A DNA stretch of 15,976 nucleotides from an uncultured Eubacteriales bacterium (GCA_902766085.1 CACXCH010000046.1:1-15976); one strand, 5' to 3'. Counted from the first letter of the stretch, positions 1 through 7,529 are shown. The notes: a model not told the origin generated them from the sequence alone. Made by a program: numbers and translations.

Positions 1-743
1 CCTTGAGAAGCTTTTGACTGTTGTGATTTTGGTAGTATATAGTATGAGCCTTGTGCTGACCATCCTGTTTTGTAATCTGAATTATCACTTTCAAGTATAA
101 TAGGATAAATATTATTTGTTTCATAAGAACTTTCCGCATATTCCCTTGAATCAGCATAAAAGTCTTCAAAATTTACATTTCTTGCGCTTAATACTTTTGT
201 TCCGTTTACTGTAGCATTTCCATACAAACTCTTGCAAATTTCATTTAGTGCCTTAACTCCATTATTATATCCTGCTGCTTTTGAAACAACAATTTTTAGA
301 TCGGTACTATTTATAGCAATTAAGTCAACTGTATTTCCATTGTCTTTTAAAATCTTCCATCCTAAATTCTCTGCAACTATTTTGCATTGTTGATTTTTAT
401 CGTCAGTTCCAACTGAAATTCCAGTTGTAATATCTGTAGCAGTTTGTTGCGTTTCAGTTGAATTTGTAGTTGCAACATTGTTTGTTGTCATATTAGAAGT
501 ATAATTTAATACTTCATCAATAGTATCATAAATAGTTTCTGTATCAACTTTTACTTGATTTGTTACGTCAGTTCCAATAGTAACTCTTTTTTCTGTGTTT
601 TCATTTAAGGATTCATTTACGTTATTTTTAGAAGCATTTTCCTTATTACTTTTGTATATAAGAATTGCTATAATAACAATAATTAAGACCATTACTGCTA
701 TAACAATTGATGTTATTAAAATTTTTTTTAATTTTTCACTCAT
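1..743 (-). CDS. Membrane-anchored protein of unknown function, partial (C-terminus off left edge)
   Basis: The reading frame is open to the left edge, giving 247 complete residues. The ATG at 743 has a good Shine-Dalgarno (AAGAGGAG, about 751-760) and a consensus promoter behind it. Residues 1-7 are basic, about 8-30 form one hydrophobic helix, and 31-118 are a Thr/Asn/Ser-rich low-complexity linker. A folded segment follows from about 119, containing GWKILKDNGNTVDLIA (128-143), AGYNNGVKALNEICKSLYGN (157-176) and an ARNVNFEDF stretch (187-195). There is no lipobox, so I infer an N-terminally anchored protein with its bulk outside the membrane. The W-x-I-L...G-x-T-V-x-L-I plus GYNNG...L..IC..LYG pattern resembles hypothetical or pseudopilin-like surface proteins of uncultured Clostridia as I remember them, but I cannot assign a function. 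Transcribed divergently from apeA. Confident that it is a gene, not confident about its role. Confidence 0.8.
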   Translation of the reverse strand, partial: MSEKLKKILITSIVIAVMVLIIVIIAILIYKSNKENASKNNVNESLNENTEKRVTIGTDVTNQVKVDTETIYDTIDEVLNYTSNMTTNNVATTNSTETQQTATDITTGISVGTDDKNQQCKIVAENLGWKILKDNGNTVDLIAINSTDLKIVVSKAAGYNNGVKALNEICKSLYGNATVNGTKVLSARNVNFEDFYADSREYAESSYETNNIYPIILESDNSDYKTGWSAQGSYYILPKSQQSKASQ

Positions 744-800
744 TTTTTATTCTCCTCTTATGTATATCATTTCCTTTAATTTTCTTTTAATGTTAAAATT

Positions 801-829
801 ATTATATTCATTTCAAAGGAATATGTCAA
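801..829 (-). promoter_or_regulatory. Consensus sigma-A promoter of the left-edge membrane protein gene
   Basis: Read on the minus strand this is TTGACA (829-824), 17 bases, TATAAT (806-801). Both hexamers match the sigma-A consensus exactly and the spacer is optimal. The expected transcription start is near 794, giving a 5' leader of about 50 bases before the ATG at 743. The leader shows no obvious riboswitch or strong hairpin. Such a perfect match is unusual for a housekeeping gene and suggests high basal transcription. Confidence 0.85.
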
Positions 830-872
830 TATAATAATCTATTAGTTCTTTGAAAAGAGTTACAAGTTAATA

Positions 873-900
873 TTGATTTATTTTTTTTATATGATATAAT
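873..900 (+). promoter_or_regulatory. Extended -10 promoter of apeA
   Basis: TTGATT at 873-878, a 16-base spacer, and TATAAT at 895-900. The TG at 892-893 makes an extended -10 element (TGATATAAT). It lies about 60 bases upstream of the apeA ATG and diverges from the promoter of the left-hand gene, so both promoters share the 744-958 intergenic region. Confidence 0.7.
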
Positions 901-958
901 TTTTTTGAATTTAGAATAATAATCTAAATTTAAGAAAAAATACAAATAGGAGGTTTTT

Positions 959-2362
959 ATGAGCGAATTATTAAGTAAGAATAAGTCAGGCTGGGAAAAT
1001 GTTGATGATGAAACAAAAACTAATATTTTTAATTTTGCTGATGATTATATGAGTTTTTTAAATATTTCAAAAACAGAAAGAGAAATCGTTTCTAATGCTA
1101 CGTTACTAGCCAAGGAAAAAGGATTTAAAAGTTTGGATGAATATTCTGAGCTACATCCTGGAGATAAAGTTTATTATGTTAATAGAAATAAAAATTTATA
1201 TTTAGCAATTATTGGCCAAGATGATATTGAGGCAGGTTTAAATATTATTGGAGCACACGCAGATTCTCCAAGACTTGATTTAAAGCCAAATCCACTTTAT
1301 CAAAATGGTGATTTTGCATATCTTAATACTCATTATTATGGTGGAATTAAGAAATATCAATGGATTACAATTCCTTTAAGTATTCACGGAGTTATTGTTA
1401 AGGAAAATGGCGAAAAGATAAATGTTTCAATTGGTGAAAGCGATAATGAGCCAGTTTTTGTAATAACTGATCTTTTGCCACATCTTGCTAAAGCTCAACA
1501 ACAAAAAAAATTAAGCGAAGCAATTGAAGCTGAAAAGCTTGATGTTGTTGTTGGAAATATTCCTCAAAAAGAAGATGATTCTTCTGATGAAAAAGATAAG
1601 TGCCCTGATAAAATTAAAGAAAATATTATGAAACTTCTTAATAAAAAATACGGAATTACAGAAGAGGACTTCATTAGTAGCGAATTAGAAGTAGTTCCTG
1701 CATTTAAGGCAAGAACTCTTGGTTTTGATGAAAGCTTAGTTGCAGCTTATGGTCAAGACGATAAAGTTTGCGTTTATTCAAGTTTAAGAGCTATTTTAAA
1801 TATAGAAAATCCAAAAAGAACTGCAATCTGCCTATTCTCTGATAAGGAAGAAATTGGCTCAATGGGAAACACTGGAATGCAATCTCACGTTTTTGATACT
1901 TTTGTTTCCGAGCTTTTAAATAAGCTTAGAATTAATAGACCTAATTTACTTGATAAGGTATTCTGTAATTCTAAAATGCTTTCTGCTGATGTTGATGCAG
2001 GTGTAGATCCACTTTATCAAGACGTTAATGATTTAGGAAATGCTGGTTTCATTGGACACGGTATTGCAGTTAACAAATACACTGGCGCTGGTGGAAAATA
2101 TGATTCTTCTGATGCTAATGCAGAATACATTGCATTTATTAGAAGTATATTTAATCAAAATAATATTAAATATCAACTATCGGAACTTGGAAAAGTTGAT
2201 GCTGGTGGTGGCGGAACAATTGCATATATCTTAGCTAATAAAGGTGTTGATGTAATTGACTGCGGAATCCCAGTTTTATCAATGCATTCGCCTTATGAAG
2301 TAACAAGCAAATTTGATATTTATGAAGCTTATAAGGCTTATCAAGCATTCTTTAATAATTAA
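959..2362 (+). CDS. apeA: M18-family zinc aminopeptidase (aspartyl aminopeptidase type)
   Basis: Predicted 467-residue cytosolic metallo-aminopeptidase that removes N-terminal residues, preferably acidic in characterised family members, from peptides. M18 landmarks are present in order: GAHADSPRLDLKPNP (98-112) with His100 as zinc ligand; GQDDKV (265-270) with the bridging Asp; SDKEEIGSMGNTGMQS (294-309) with the catalytic Glu and a neighbouring Glu ligand at 297/298; SADVDAGVDPLY (342-353) with an Asp ligand; KYTGAGGKYDSSDANAEY (373-390); and GIPVLSMHSPYEV (436-448) with His443. Ligand spacing matches human aspartyl aminopeptidase. Length is normal for bacterial M18 enzymes. No signal peptide. 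The ATG follows AGGAGG at 948-953. It is the only plus-strand gene here, has its own promoter and ends at a hairpin terminator, so it is likely monocistronic. An acidic low-complexity insert (about 203-220) is within family variation. Confidence 0.95.
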   Translation: MSELLSKNKSGWENVDDETKTNIFNFADDYMSFLNISKTEREIVSNATLLAKEKGFKSLDEYSELHPGDKVYYVNRNKNLYLAIIGQDDIEAGLNIIGAHADSPRLDLKPNPLYQNGDFAYLNTHYYGGIKKYQWITIPLSIHGVIVKENGEKINVSIGESDNEPVFVITDLLPHLAKAQQQKKLSEAIEAEKLDVVVGNIPQKEDDSSDEKDKCPDKIKENIMKLLNKKYGITEEDFISSELEVVPAFKARTLGFDESLVAAYGQDDKVCVYSSLRAILNIENPKRTAICLFSDKEEIGSMGNTGMQSHVFDTFVSELLNKLRINRPNLLDKVFCNSKMLSADVDAGVDPLYQDVNDLGNAGFIGHGIAVNKYTGAGGKYDSSDANAEYIAFIRSIFNQNNIKYQLSELGKVDAGGGGTIAYILANKGVDVIDCGIPVLSMHSPYEVTSKFDIYEAYKAYQAFFNN

Positions 2363-2485
2363 CCTGTAATTTTTCTATTATAAGAAATAAAAAAATCAAA
2401 GTTTTTCTTTTGTAATGTCTACATTTTTTCATGCTTTCAACAAAGTTCATTTGAAAAAATCTTTGTAAGACTTTCCTAATATACC

Positions 2486-2525
2486 AAAAAATAAATATAG
2501 CTGAAGTGCTATATTTATTTTTTTG
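2486..2525. terminator. Bidirectional Rho-independent terminator between apeA and the ABC operon
   Basis: A perfect stem AAATATAGC (2493-2501) pairs with GCTATATTT (2508-2516) around a six-base loop. Flanking A and T runs extend the pairing and supply a U tract in either direction (T-rich 2514-2525 for plus, A-run 2486-2491 for minus). It lies between the convergent ends of apeA (2362) and the GldG-like gene (2544), so it probably ends both transcripts. Confidence 0.85.
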
Positions 2526-2543
2526 TTTTTATAAAAGCTTTTT

Positions 2544-4091
2544 TTATTTTCTATGTTTTCTAACTATTGAAATTACAACTCCTACAATTATTATTATCAC
2601 TGGTATTGTGAATATTACTGTTCTGACTATTGAGTCTTGTAATTTGCTTGCTGTTTCAAAAGATATTGCCTCTGTGCCTGTCGATTTTCTAATACTTATT
2701 GAATCTTCTCTATTTGACAAGTAAGCAATTGTGTTTAATACTAAGTCCTTATTGTTTCTTAATAATATTGGATATGAGTATGAATTTCCAATTGGGATTG
2801 TGTAGTTAGTTGCGAAAAACGCATTTGAGTATGCAACAAGTTTTGATGTTGTATTGTCATCAATTTGTTTTTCTAATGTTTCTCCTAGTACAAAATTTCC
2901 TGAGTCATCATCATCATCTGACTTTTGTATGTAGTTATCTGTTGATGAGAATTTTTCTTTATAGTAAGAACTTGAAGATGATGTTATAAATGGAGTTGCT
3001 GTTACATTTAATGCTGAAAGTTCGTCAGAATCTACTGTGTTTATTTTTCCAGCGTCAATCATTATAACTTTGCCATCTGTATAGATATCTTTTACTATTT
3101 CATTGTATGTCATATTTGGAATTATCTCGTCAGGATATCCTTGAATCATATTTTCCGAGCTTTCCTCACATACAACTCCATAAGAAAAGCTTATTCCGAA
3201 TTCTCCTAAAATTTTATTTATGTTTTTAAAATTATCCTCACTATATGATTGAATAGTTACATAAGGGTCTTGCATCCATACGATGTTTCCTCCATTATTT
3301 ATGTAATTTTGTATTTTCTCTGTTTCAGCATCTGTAAAATCAGATGTTGGATTTGCTATTATAAGTACATCGCATGTTTCAGGCATATTACTTGTAAGTA
3401 AGTCAAGTGTATTTACATCATTTACATCATTTTGTATATATTGTGCAAAAGTATACATTGGTGATGATGAGTCAATTCCATATTCCCCATTTCCAGTTAA
3501 AAAATATACTTGTGGTTTTGATGAAATAGTTACATCAATAATTGCATTTGTTAATTTTTGTTCTGTAACATCAATTTGTTCTCCACTACTTTGATCATAG
3601 GTATACATTTCTGAACTGTCAACTACTTTGTATCTCTGATTTGATGAAACCGCTACTAATTGATCTGTTGATGAAATGTTGTATTCAGATGCAAGGTCTG
3701 GTCTTTCAGATGTTGACACTATTTGAACTTTTATTTTATCATTTAGTTTTTCATATTGTCTTCCTAGTATAACCGGTGTACTGCTTTCTTCGTATCCAAA
3801 GAAGTACATCGTAACATTTTGTTCTATTTTTGATATTTCATTTTTTGAGTCATCAGAAAGTGAATATACTTTATCCTTTGTAAAATCAATTGGATTTAGG
3901 TTTAAGTTGCTTATACATAAATTTAATGCAATAAATATTGCTAGTATTATTGCAACAATTACAATTGTTGAAGATGTGCTTCTTAGCCATTTATTTTTAA
4001 TTAATCTTATAAAACGATTTGGTAATTTTGATTTTTTCTTTGTTTTTGTTAATTGTTTTGAAAATTTGTTACTTGATTGCCCTTTTTTCAT
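2544..4091 (-). CDS. GldG-like extracytoplasmic subunit of an ABC-2 type transporter
   Basis: 515 residues. A basic cytoplasmic N-terminus (1-38) is followed by a transmembrane helix (about 41-62), a large extracytoplasmic region (63-487), a second helix (about 488-509) and a short basic tail (RKHRK). The opening after helix 1 (DFTKDKVYSLSDDSKNEISK, 69-88), the segment KPQVYFLTGNGEYG (192-205), and NMPETCDVLIIANPTSDFT (235-253) followed by YINNGGNIVWMQDP (263-276) are typical of the GldG/ABC_transp_aux (DUF4350-like) family. The last two resemble the GATase-like fold that reads as 'token placed outside membrane'. A Ser/Asp-rich stretch (371-397) looks disordered. The family partners with GldA ATPase and GldF permease. 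Only Bacteroidetes members are tied to gliding, and Bacillota homologues have unknown substrates. It is the last gene of the operon, with its ATG about 60 bases below the permease stop and a Shine-Dalgarno AAAGGAA. It ends at the bidirectional terminator. Confidence 0.82.
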   Translation of the reverse strand: MKKGQSSNKFSKQLTKTKKKSKLPNRFIRLIKNKWLRSTSSTIVIVAIILAIFIALNLCISNLNLNPIDFTKDKVYSLSDDSKNEISKIEQNVTMYFFGYEESSTPVILGRQYEKLNDKIKVQIVSTSERPDLASEYNISSTDQLVAVSSNQRYKVVDSSEMYTYDQSSGEQIDVTEQKLTNAIIDVTISSKPQVYFLTGNGEYGIDSSSPMYTFAQYIQNDVNDVNTLDLLTSNMPETCDVLIIANPTSDFTDAETEKIQNYINNGGNIVWMQDPYVTIQSYSEDNFKNINKILGEFGISFSYGVVCEESSENMIQGYPDEIIPNMTYNEIVKDIYTDGKVIMIDAGKINTVDSDELSALNVTATPFITSSSSSYYKEKFSSTDNYIQKSDDDDDSGNFVLGETLEKQIDDNTTSKLVAYSNAFFATNYTIPIGNSYSYPILLRNNKDLVLNTIAYLSNREDSISIRKSTGTEAISFETASKLQDSIVRTVIFTIPVIIIIVGVVISIVRKHRK

Positions 4092-4151
4092 AATAGATAA
4101 ATTCCTTTCTCATTTTGTCCTAAACGGATAATTAGTTATATTTTCTATTTG

Positions 4152-4841
4152 TTATTTTACTAATTTTCTTCTTTGCAACACCATTATTGTAAATATTAAA
4201 CACATTACAGTAAATGATACTAATAAAACTAAATTTGCAATTGAAATTGTTCCACTAAGGAATGAACTTCCAAATGCATCTATTAGTGAAAAGTCGCTAA
4301 ATGCTGAAAACACATCTGGTAATAGCCATGTTAAAATAAAAAATCCAACTGAAACTATTGCAGCTATTACTTGATTTTCTGTGATACTTGAAGCAAACAT
4401 TCCAAAAGAAACATAGGCTATTGCGAGTAATGAAAATCCAATTATAGCTATAATACTGCTTGCAAATTCAGGTTTTCCAAAAAATTTTAAAATAATATAA
4501 TATATTAATGTTAAAAACGTTGAGATTAAAACTACAAATGTAGCAGCTAAAAATTTTCCTAAAACAATTGATGTTATACTTCTTGGAGAAGTTAGTAATA
4601 AAACTTCAGTCCCATTTTTCCTCTCTTCTGCAAATGTTCTCATTGTTAATATTGGTACCATAAATGTTAAAAATAGTATTATTAATATACTACTAAATAT
4701 TAAACTAAATTTTGCTGTTTGGTATGTAAAAACTCCTATATAAAAATATGCACTGCATATTAATAGAAATATTCCTACATAGCAATACCCTATTGGAGAT
4801 AAAAAGTATTGTTTAAATTCTTTTTTTGCTATAGCCCACAT
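4152..4841 (-). CDS. ABC-2 type permease (GldF-like)
   Basis: 229-residue integral membrane protein with six predicted helices (approximately 18-38, 48-68, 93-116, 127-149, 157-176, 200-221). After helix 2 it has the conserved cytoplasmic motif MRTFAEERKNGTEVLLLTSP (67-86), which couples ABC-2 permeases to their ATPase. It would form the membrane channel of the exporter whose ATPase lies immediately upstream. Its ATG shares one base with the ATPase stop (TAATG), and its Shine-Dalgarno AAAGGAGG lies inside the ATPase coding end, so translation of the two is probably coupled. Length and topology fit the GldF/ABC2_membrane_3 type. The substrate cannot be read from sequence. Confidence 0.88.
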   Translation of the reverse strand: MWAIAKKEFKQYFLSPIGYCYVGIFLLICSAYFYIGVFTYQTAKFSLIFSSILIILFLTFMVPILTMRTFAEERKNGTEVLLLTSPRSITSIVLGKFLAATFVVLISTFLTLIYYIILKFFGKPEFASSIIAIIGFSLLAIAYVSFGMFASSITENQVIAAIVSVGFFILTWLLPDVFSAFSDFSLIDAFGSSFLSGTISIANLVLLVSFTVMCLIFTIMVLQRRKLVK

Positions 4842-6196
4842 TATTCTTTGCCTCCTTTTTGATCATTTACTTTTGCTTTTTTTATGTTTTGGTTTTTAGA
4901 TTTCTCTTTTTCGTTTCTTACTTCTTGCTTTTCCTTTGTTTCTTTTTGAATTTGTTTTCTCTCTTTTTGTTTTTGTTTTATTTCTTTTTTGTTTTGTTTT
5001 CTTTCTTTCTTTTCTTCTTTTTTCTCTATTTTGTTCTCTTTCTTTCTCTCTTTTAATTCTTGCCTTGTTCTTTTTTCCGTTTCTTTAATTTGGTTTTCTT
5101 CTTCAATTTCCTTTATTATTTCTGCATCTTTTGCAAGTTTTTCTTTTTGTTTATCCTCTTTGATAGCAATTTTTTTGTCTTTTTTGTTCATTTTTAGAAT
5201 CTCTGCTTTTCTTATTGCTTTTTCTCTTTCCTTTTTCTCTTCGTCATCTTTGATTTTAACTTCTTGTTCATCAATAATTGTTAGGAAAGCATCCTCAAGA
5301 GTATTTTCGTTTTTCTTTAATTCAAAAATTGAAATATTGTGTTTTGGTAGTTCCGCAAAAACCATTTTTCTGATGTCCACATCAGGTTTTCCATATATTA
5401 AATATTCTTTTGTGTTATCATCATTTTCTTTCACAAGCTTAATAGATGTGATTCCTTCAATATATTTTGAAATGTTTTTCATATTAGATTCTTTATCTTC
5501 AACTGTAACGATAATGCTATTGTCATTTTTAGTTTTTTCTTCAAGGTGCTCTGGTGTATCAATTGCAACAATCTTTCCTTTGTTAATAATAATTACCTTT
5601 TCACAAATTTGACTAACTTCAGATAAAATGTGTGAGCTTAAAATAACAGTATGTTCCTTTCCAAGGCTTTTTATTAGTTCACGAATATCTGCAATTTGCT
5701 TTGGATCGAGTCCAACTGTTGGCTCATCCAAAATAAGTACCTCAGGATTTCCTATTAATGCTCCTGCTAGGCTAACTCTTTGCTTATATCCTCTAGAAAC
5801 ATTTTTAATTAATTTGTTTTCAACATTCTTTAGGCCTGTTTTTTCAATTATGCTTTCAACTTCTTGCTTTTTTTCTTTTTTGTTAATTCTTTTTAATTCT
5901 GCCATATATGTAATAAATTCTTTTACAGTTAAGTCCATATAAAGTGGTGTATTTTCTGGCATATATCCAATTTGTTTTTTAGCTTTTAATGGTGATTTTG
6001 ATACATCATATCCATTAACTAAAATTGCTCCCTTGCTGGGCTCAATATAACCTGTAATCATATTCATTGTTGTAGATTTTCCAGCTCCATTAGGTCCTAA
6101 AAATCCTACAACTTCGTTGTCCTTTACTTCAAAACTAATGTCATCAACAGCAGTAAAACTACCATATTTTTTTGTAACATTTTTAACTTCTATCAC
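4841..6196 (-). CDS. ABC transporter ATPase (GldA/CcmA-like) with a long Lys/Glu-rich C-terminal tail
   Basis: 451 residues from GTG 6196. An in-frame ATG at 6211 exists but has no Shine-Dalgarno, whereas GGAGGAT (6203-6209) sits 7 bases before the GTG and gives the usual opening MIEVKNVTKKYG. Motifs (numbered from the GTG): Walker A GPNGAGKST (34-42), Q-loop region YMPENTPLY (78-86) with Glu as is common in this subfamily, signature VSRGYKQRV (133-141), Walker B LILDEPTVGLDP (154-165), switch His189 (SSHIL). The typical accessory C-domain ends near LEDAFL (300-305). The remaining residues, about 312-451, are low complexity: 45 Lys, 30 Glu, 8 Arg and 6 Asp in 140 positions, 64% charged, net about +17. 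I infer a long charged helix. This tail is not part of the usual 300-310 residue family architecture. First gene of a three-gene operon with permease and GldG-like subunits. Confidence 0.92.
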   Translation of the reverse strand: MIEVKNVTKKYGSFTAVDDISFEVKDNEVVGFLGPNGAGKSTTMNMITGYIEPSKGAILVNGYDVSKSPLKAKKQIGYMPENTPLYMDLTVKEFITYMAELKRINKKEKKQEVESIIEKTGLKNVENKLIKNVSRGYKQRVSLAGALIGNPEVLILDEPTVGLDPKQIADIRELIKSLGKEHTVILSSHILSEVSQICEKVIIINKGKIVAIDTPEHLEEKTKNDNSIIVTVEDKESNMKNISKYIEGITSIKLVKENDDNTKEYLIYGKPDVDIRKMVFAELPKHNISIFELKKNENTLEDAFLTIIDEQEVKIKDDEEKKEREKAIRKAEILKMNKKDKKIAIKEDKQKEKLAKDAEIIKEIEEENQIKETEKRTRQELKERKKENKIEKKEEKKERKQNKKEIKQKQKERKQIQKETKEKQEVRNEKEKSKNQNIKKAKVNDQKGGKE

Positions 6197-6202
6197 AATT
6201 CT

Positions 6203-6209
6203 ATCCTCC
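6203..6209 (-). promoter_or_regulatory. Ribosome binding site deciding the GTG start of the ABC ATPase
   Basis: GGAGGAT on the minus strand, 7 bases upstream of GTG 6194-6196. It lies inside the longer frame that begins at ATG 6211, which itself lacks a Shine-Dalgarno. The downstream GTG is therefore preferred. Confidence 0.75.
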
Positions 6210-6230
6210 ATTGCTTATTATTACTGACTT

Positions 6231-6260
6231 ATTTTATCACTAAAGTGCGCGTACTTACAA
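6231..6260 (-). promoter_or_regulatory. Putative promoter of the ABC exporter operon with an overlapping inverted repeat
   Basis: Minus-strand TTGTAA (6260-6255), 18-base spacer, TAAAAT (6236-6231), with the start expected near 6224, just upstream of the Shine-Dalgarno. An imperfect inverted repeat, AAGTGCGCGTACTT (6243-6256, 12 of 14 positions symmetric), covers the spacer and the edge of the -35. Its CGCG core stands out in this AT-rich DNA. Position and symmetry suggest an operator, but no known family consensus is recognised. Confidence 0.5.
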
Positions 6261-6281
6261 CATTTTCACATAAATTTCACA

Positions 6282-6325
6282 AAAAATAAGAAATGTTACT
6301 ATAAATAGTAACATTTCTTATTTTT
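6282..6325 (-). terminator. Terminator of the ferredoxin gene
   Basis: A perfect inverted repeat of about 20 bp (6282-6302 with 6305-6325) contains the core ATGTTACTAT / ATAGTAACAT. On the minus strand it ends in TTATTTTTTG. The left arm, in transcript order, begins inside the last codons of the ferredoxin, so the stop codon TAA (6320-6318) lies in the stem. It insulates the ferredoxin from the ABC operon, whose own promoter begins about 20 bases further on. Confidence 0.9.
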
Positions 6326-6497
6326 CATCTGGGTTTGGAGCACCAACTGGGCAAGTTGCTGCACAAGTTCCACATCCAATGCATTTGTCTTGGTCAATTA
6401 CATATTTGCCATCTCCTGGTGCAATAGCTCCAACTGGACAAGCAGCTGCGCAAGCTCCACACATAATGCAGTTGTCATTAATTTTGTATTTTGTCAT
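6318..6497 (-). CDS. 2[4Fe-4S] clostridial-type ferredoxin
   Basis: 59-residue low-potential electron carrier of the cytosol. Two cluster motifs are present: C10-x2-C13-x2-C16-x3-C20-P and C39-x2-C42-x2-C45-x3-C49-P. Each set of three plus the remote cysteine of the other ligates one cubane cluster. Length and internal symmetry are those of classic clostridial ferredoxins. The start is ATG 6497, not the in-frame GTG codons upstream (6509, 6506), because those GTGs are themselves part of the Shine-Dalgarno AAAGGTGGTGA (6503-6513), which lies 5 bases before the ATG. About 108 bases separate it from ricT, and a strong terminator follows directly. It may be transcribed alone or as the tail of the lepB-holB-ricT transcript. 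No clear promoter was found in the gap. Confidence 0.95.
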   Translation of the reverse strand: MTKYKINDNCIMCGACAAACPVGAIAPGDGKYVIDQDKCIGCGTCAATCPVGAPNPDEK

Positions 6498-6605
6498 TTC
6501 TTTCACCACCTTTCAATATTAAATTTATATGTATGTTTAACCTTTTATGCTATTTGCTATGTATATTCATTTGTAATACATATCGTTTTATGTTTTACTC
6601 GAGTT

Positions 6606-7529
6606 TTATATGTCATCATCTTGTGCATTTTTCTTTTCAAATTTATCTATTGCTTCTATTTTTTCAAGTTCTTTCATTTCTTCTTCGTCTTCGCTGTTTT
6701 TCATTTCTTGTTTTGTATCTTTTATTATTTTTACCTCTGATGGATTATATTTTTTGTAATAATCATTTCCTTCATCGTCTTTTAATTTTACTTTTATTAT
6801 TTCGTTTAATACTTCTACTGAATCAACTCTACCTTTTCCATCGGCAGTTTGTACTATGGCTCCAATATGTGGCAAGTGTTTCATTTTATCCTCATATACA
6901 TTTTGCTCGTACTTTAGACAACACATCAATCTTCCACAAACTCCTATTATTTTTGAAGCATTTAATGATAGGTTTTGTTCCTTAGCCATTTTTATTGATG
7001 TCGCATCAAAATTTTTAAGATATGAACAGCAACAAAGTTCTCTGCCGCATATCCCATTTCCTCCCAGCCTTCTTACCTGTTCTCTTGTGCTTATTTGTCT
7101 AAGTTCAATTCTTGTTCTATATATACTTGCTAAATCTTTAACAAGCTCTCTAAAGTCAATTCTATTATCAGCTGTAAAATAAAATATTAGTTTTGAATTG
7201 TCAAGTAAATATCTTACTTCCACTAATTTCATATTTAGTTTATATTCTTCAATCTTTTTTTTGCATTCTTTAAAAGCTTTCTTTTCCTCTTTTTCATTTT
7301 CTGCTTGTCTATCAAGATCTTCCTTTGTTGCTTTTCTTATTATAGGTTTTAGGGCTTCAGCAAACTTTGTTTCGTCAACTTCTCTATTTACAGTTTTTAT
7401 TGTTCCTAGCTCTTTTCCCATTTTTGTTTCTACAACAACTTTGTCTCCAACCTTAAGTTCAATTCCATTTGGGTCAAAGAAATATGATCTTCCTTTTCCT
7501 CTGAAATTAACGCTAACTGCTTTTATCAT
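6606..7529 (-). CDS. ricT: RicT (YaaT) PSP1-domain regulatory protein
   Basis: 307 residues with the PSP1 signature. The N-terminal beta-rich part (1-60) is followed by a charged linker (65-98), then the core with LVEVRYLLDNSKLIFYFTAD (102-121) and the Cys-rich block GNGICGRELCCCSYL (157-171), and SKIIGVCGRLMCCLKYE (192-208). Cys161, 166, 167, 168, 198, 203 and 204 are candidates for iron-sulfur ligation. In Bacillus subtilis RicT works with RicA and RicF in a [4Fe-4S] complex that promotes RNase Y-dependent mRNA maturation and the phosphorelay to sporulation, competence and biofilm. The acidic/basic tail (270-307) is longer than in Bacillus (275 residues). It starts 3 bases after holB, with its Shine-Dalgarno AAAGGAA inside the holB end, the same holB-ricT order as in Bacillus. 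The spore gene nearby fits a sporulation role. Confidence 0.93.
   Translation of the reverse strand: MIKAVSVNFRGKGRSYFFDPNGIELKVGDKVVVETKMGKELGTIKTVNREVDETKFAEALKPIIRKATKEDLDRQAENEKEEKKAFKECKKKIEEYKLNMKLVEVRYLLDNSKLIFYFTADNRIDFRELVKDLASIYRTRIELRQISTREQVRRLGGNGICGRELCCCSYLKNFDATSIKMAKEQNLSLNASKIIGVCGRLMCCLKYEQNVYEDKMKHLPHIGAIVQTADGKGRVDSVEVLNEIIKVKLKDDEGNDYYKKYNPSEVKIIKDTKQEMKNSEDEEEMKELEKIEAIDKFEKKNAQDDDI

Noticed and set aside
747..770. Seven-codon leader peptide upstream of the left-edge gene (minus strand)
   Set aside because: Its AAAGGA lies only two bases from the ATG, too close to serve. It contains no regulatory codon run and overlaps the real Shine-Dalgarno.
2040..2234. Overlapping plus-strand frame within apeA
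   Set aside because: Different frame inside a strongly conserved gene, no ribosome site, composition of an out-of-frame shadow.
4859..5612. Long plus-strand open frames rich in Phe, Ser and Leu opposite the ABC ATPase
   Set aside because: They are the antisense reading of Lys/Glu-rich codons (AAA/GAA become TTT/TTC). They lack ribosome sites, and the minus-strand frame has clear ABC motifs.
2544..6196. Gliding motility locus
   Set aside because: Only GldA/F/G-like transporter genes are present. These are widespread in non-gliding bacteria, and no other gld or spr genes are seen.
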